The notes under the pieces are model-generated. The model searched no databases and had not been told where the DNA came from. It was given only the letters and a program-made list of their open reading frames with translations. Both the position numbers and the translations under genes were made by a program. A DNA stretch of 64,000 nt, taken from the NCBI GenBank assembly GCA_015660885.1, contig JACTUB010000010.1, positions 1-64,000 on the forward strand, given 5' to 3'. The DNA comes from Methanoregulaceae archaeon. Its GTDB lineage: Archaea > Halobacteriota > Methanomicrobia > Methanomicrobiales > Methanospirillaceae. Below, in pieces: positions 63,285 through 64,000 of the stretch (positions are counted from its first letter, which is position 1; the number at the start of each line of letters is the position of its first letter).

Positions 63285-64000
63285 TCACTCGTGCCTCAGC
63301 GCATCGATCGGGTTGAGGTTCGCTGCCAGCCAAGCCGGATAGACTCCGCAAAGAAGGCAGACGATAATACCAAATCCTACTCCTTCGACAACTGACGTCA
63401 TGGTTGCCACAGTGAAGAGATACTTAGTAGTGCCGAGCATCAGAGCACTTACAGCATATCCGGCAAGGATACAGATAATCCCCCCAATCAGGCTTCCGAT
63501 TACACCAATGATGGCAGACTCGTAGATGAACATGCTCATCACCTCTTTCTTCTGGGTGCCGATGCTGCGCATAATGCCGATCTCTTTGATACGCTCGTTG
63601 ACGGACATCATCAATATATTGAAGATCGAGACTCCTGCAACGACCATGGAGATACCCCCGATGGCCGTGACAAAGGTCGTGACCGTGCCAAAGGTCGAGT
63701 AGATTGTAGCGAGAGTTGCCTTGCTGTCTGTCACGGAAACCGTCTTTTCTTTGATATTCCGGTTGAGCTGGTTCTCGATGATCGTTTTTACGGTTGCGGT
63801 ATCGCCGCTGGTGACCTTTACGACCACTTCATTGTATACATTCTGCGTGTTGTAGGTATTCTGATACCATTCTTTTGTTACAACGAGTGCACTGTCGGTG
63901 CTGATATCGAAGCTCATCCCTCGTTCCTTGATAATACCGGTAACCCTGAGCGTGCCGTATTGCCCGTCAGTGCCGATAGAGATCCGGGAACCGACCTGGA
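63285..64000 (-). CDS. MacB/FtsX-type ABC permease (partial, N-terminus off window)
   Basis: The open frame continues past base 64000. It holds the periplasmic-side domain (VTGIIKERGMSFDIST) and the C-terminal FtsX core with three helices (VTAIGGISMVVAGVSIFNIL, ERIKEIGIMRSIGTQKKEV, then LIGGIICILAGYAVSALML) and the ending LAANLNPIDALRHE. This is the MacB/LolC class, which exports peptides, drugs or lipoproteins with a separate ATPase outside the window. Its tail is duplicated at 61579-61645. Confidence 0.9.
   Translation of the reverse strand, partial: QVGSRISIGTDGQYGTLRVTGIIKERGMSFDISTDSALVVTKEWYQNTYNTQNVYNEVVVKVTSGDTATVKTIIENQLNRNIKEKTVSVTDSKATLATIYSTFGTVTTFVTAIGGISMVVAGVSIFNILMMSVNERIKEIGIMRSIGTQKKEVMSMFIYESAIIGVIGSLIGGIICILAGYAVSALMLGTTKYLFTVATMTSVVEGVGFGIIVCLLCGVYPAWLAANLNPIDALRHE

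Noticed and set aside
1..64000. CRISPR arrays and rRNA operons
   Set aside because: No regularly spaced repeats and no rRNA-like sequence seen on reading through.

Overview
The window looks like a chromosome segment of a hydrogenotrophic or formate-using methanogenic archaeon, most likely order Methanomicrobiales (a Methanoregula-type genome is my best guess; this is inference). The signs are an archaeal TATA-binding protein, TFS, archaeosortase A, HerA/NurA/Mre11/Rad50, methanogenesis marker 8, the methanofuran genes mfnD and mfnF, F420-type formate dehydrogenase fdhAB with an FdhC carrier, and AMP-forming acetyl-CoA synthetase. No rRNA, tRNA or CRISPR array was seen.

Region 1 (1-3.2 kb) is decayed accessory DNA: the start of a type IV pilin gene, a protein made almost only of NUMOD3 repeats, and on the minus strand several broken genes, including an ATPase-like pseudogene with an in-frame TAA and a tandem pair of tiny related frames. 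Region 2 (3.2-13.5 kb) is housekeeping: a RecJ/DHH nuclease, a small winged-helix regulator, adenine deaminase, an acyltransferase-type membrane protein, marker 8, and a 1032-residue pseudo-receiver/coiled-coil protein. Region 3 (13.6-23 kb) is mainly transport: a DtxR-type regulator next to a zinc/manganese ABC transporter, then on the minus strand a glycosyltransferase, a DrrAB-type exporter and an MscS channel. Region 4 (23-29 kb) has small membrane and zinc-ribbon proteins, a TrpP-like carrier, lipoproteins including a phospholipase-C-type phosphoesterase, a GYD protein and an isoprenylcysteine-methyltransferase-like enzyme.

Region 5 (29-45 kb) is core metabolism and information processing: pth2-truD, SppA, the archaeal riboflavin reductase, a CDP-alcohol phosphatidyltransferase facing archaeosortase A, TFS, acs, tbp, an HTH regulator, rpiA, surE, and mfnD-mfnF. 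Region 6 (45-52 kb) is formate use: fdhA-fdhB, then fdhC behind a long intergenic region with dyad symmetries. Region 7 (52-58.4 kb) is one overlapping minus-strand repair operon, mre11-rad50-nurA-herA. Region 8 (58.5-64 kb) is mobile and rearranged: an ISH3-type insertion sequence with both inverted repeats, a MATE transporter whose frame breaks at a run of ten A, a MacB-type permease running off the window, and a second truncated copy of that permease's tail fused to a small gene.

The most interesting points are the A10 frame break in the MATE gene, two identical TATA boxes at tbp (one lying over the start codon), a pair of diverged ~110-bp elements found upstream of two unrelated membrane genes, the phosphatidyltransferase/archaeosortase pairing, and the pseudo-receiver coiled-coil protein with a 102-residue repeat.
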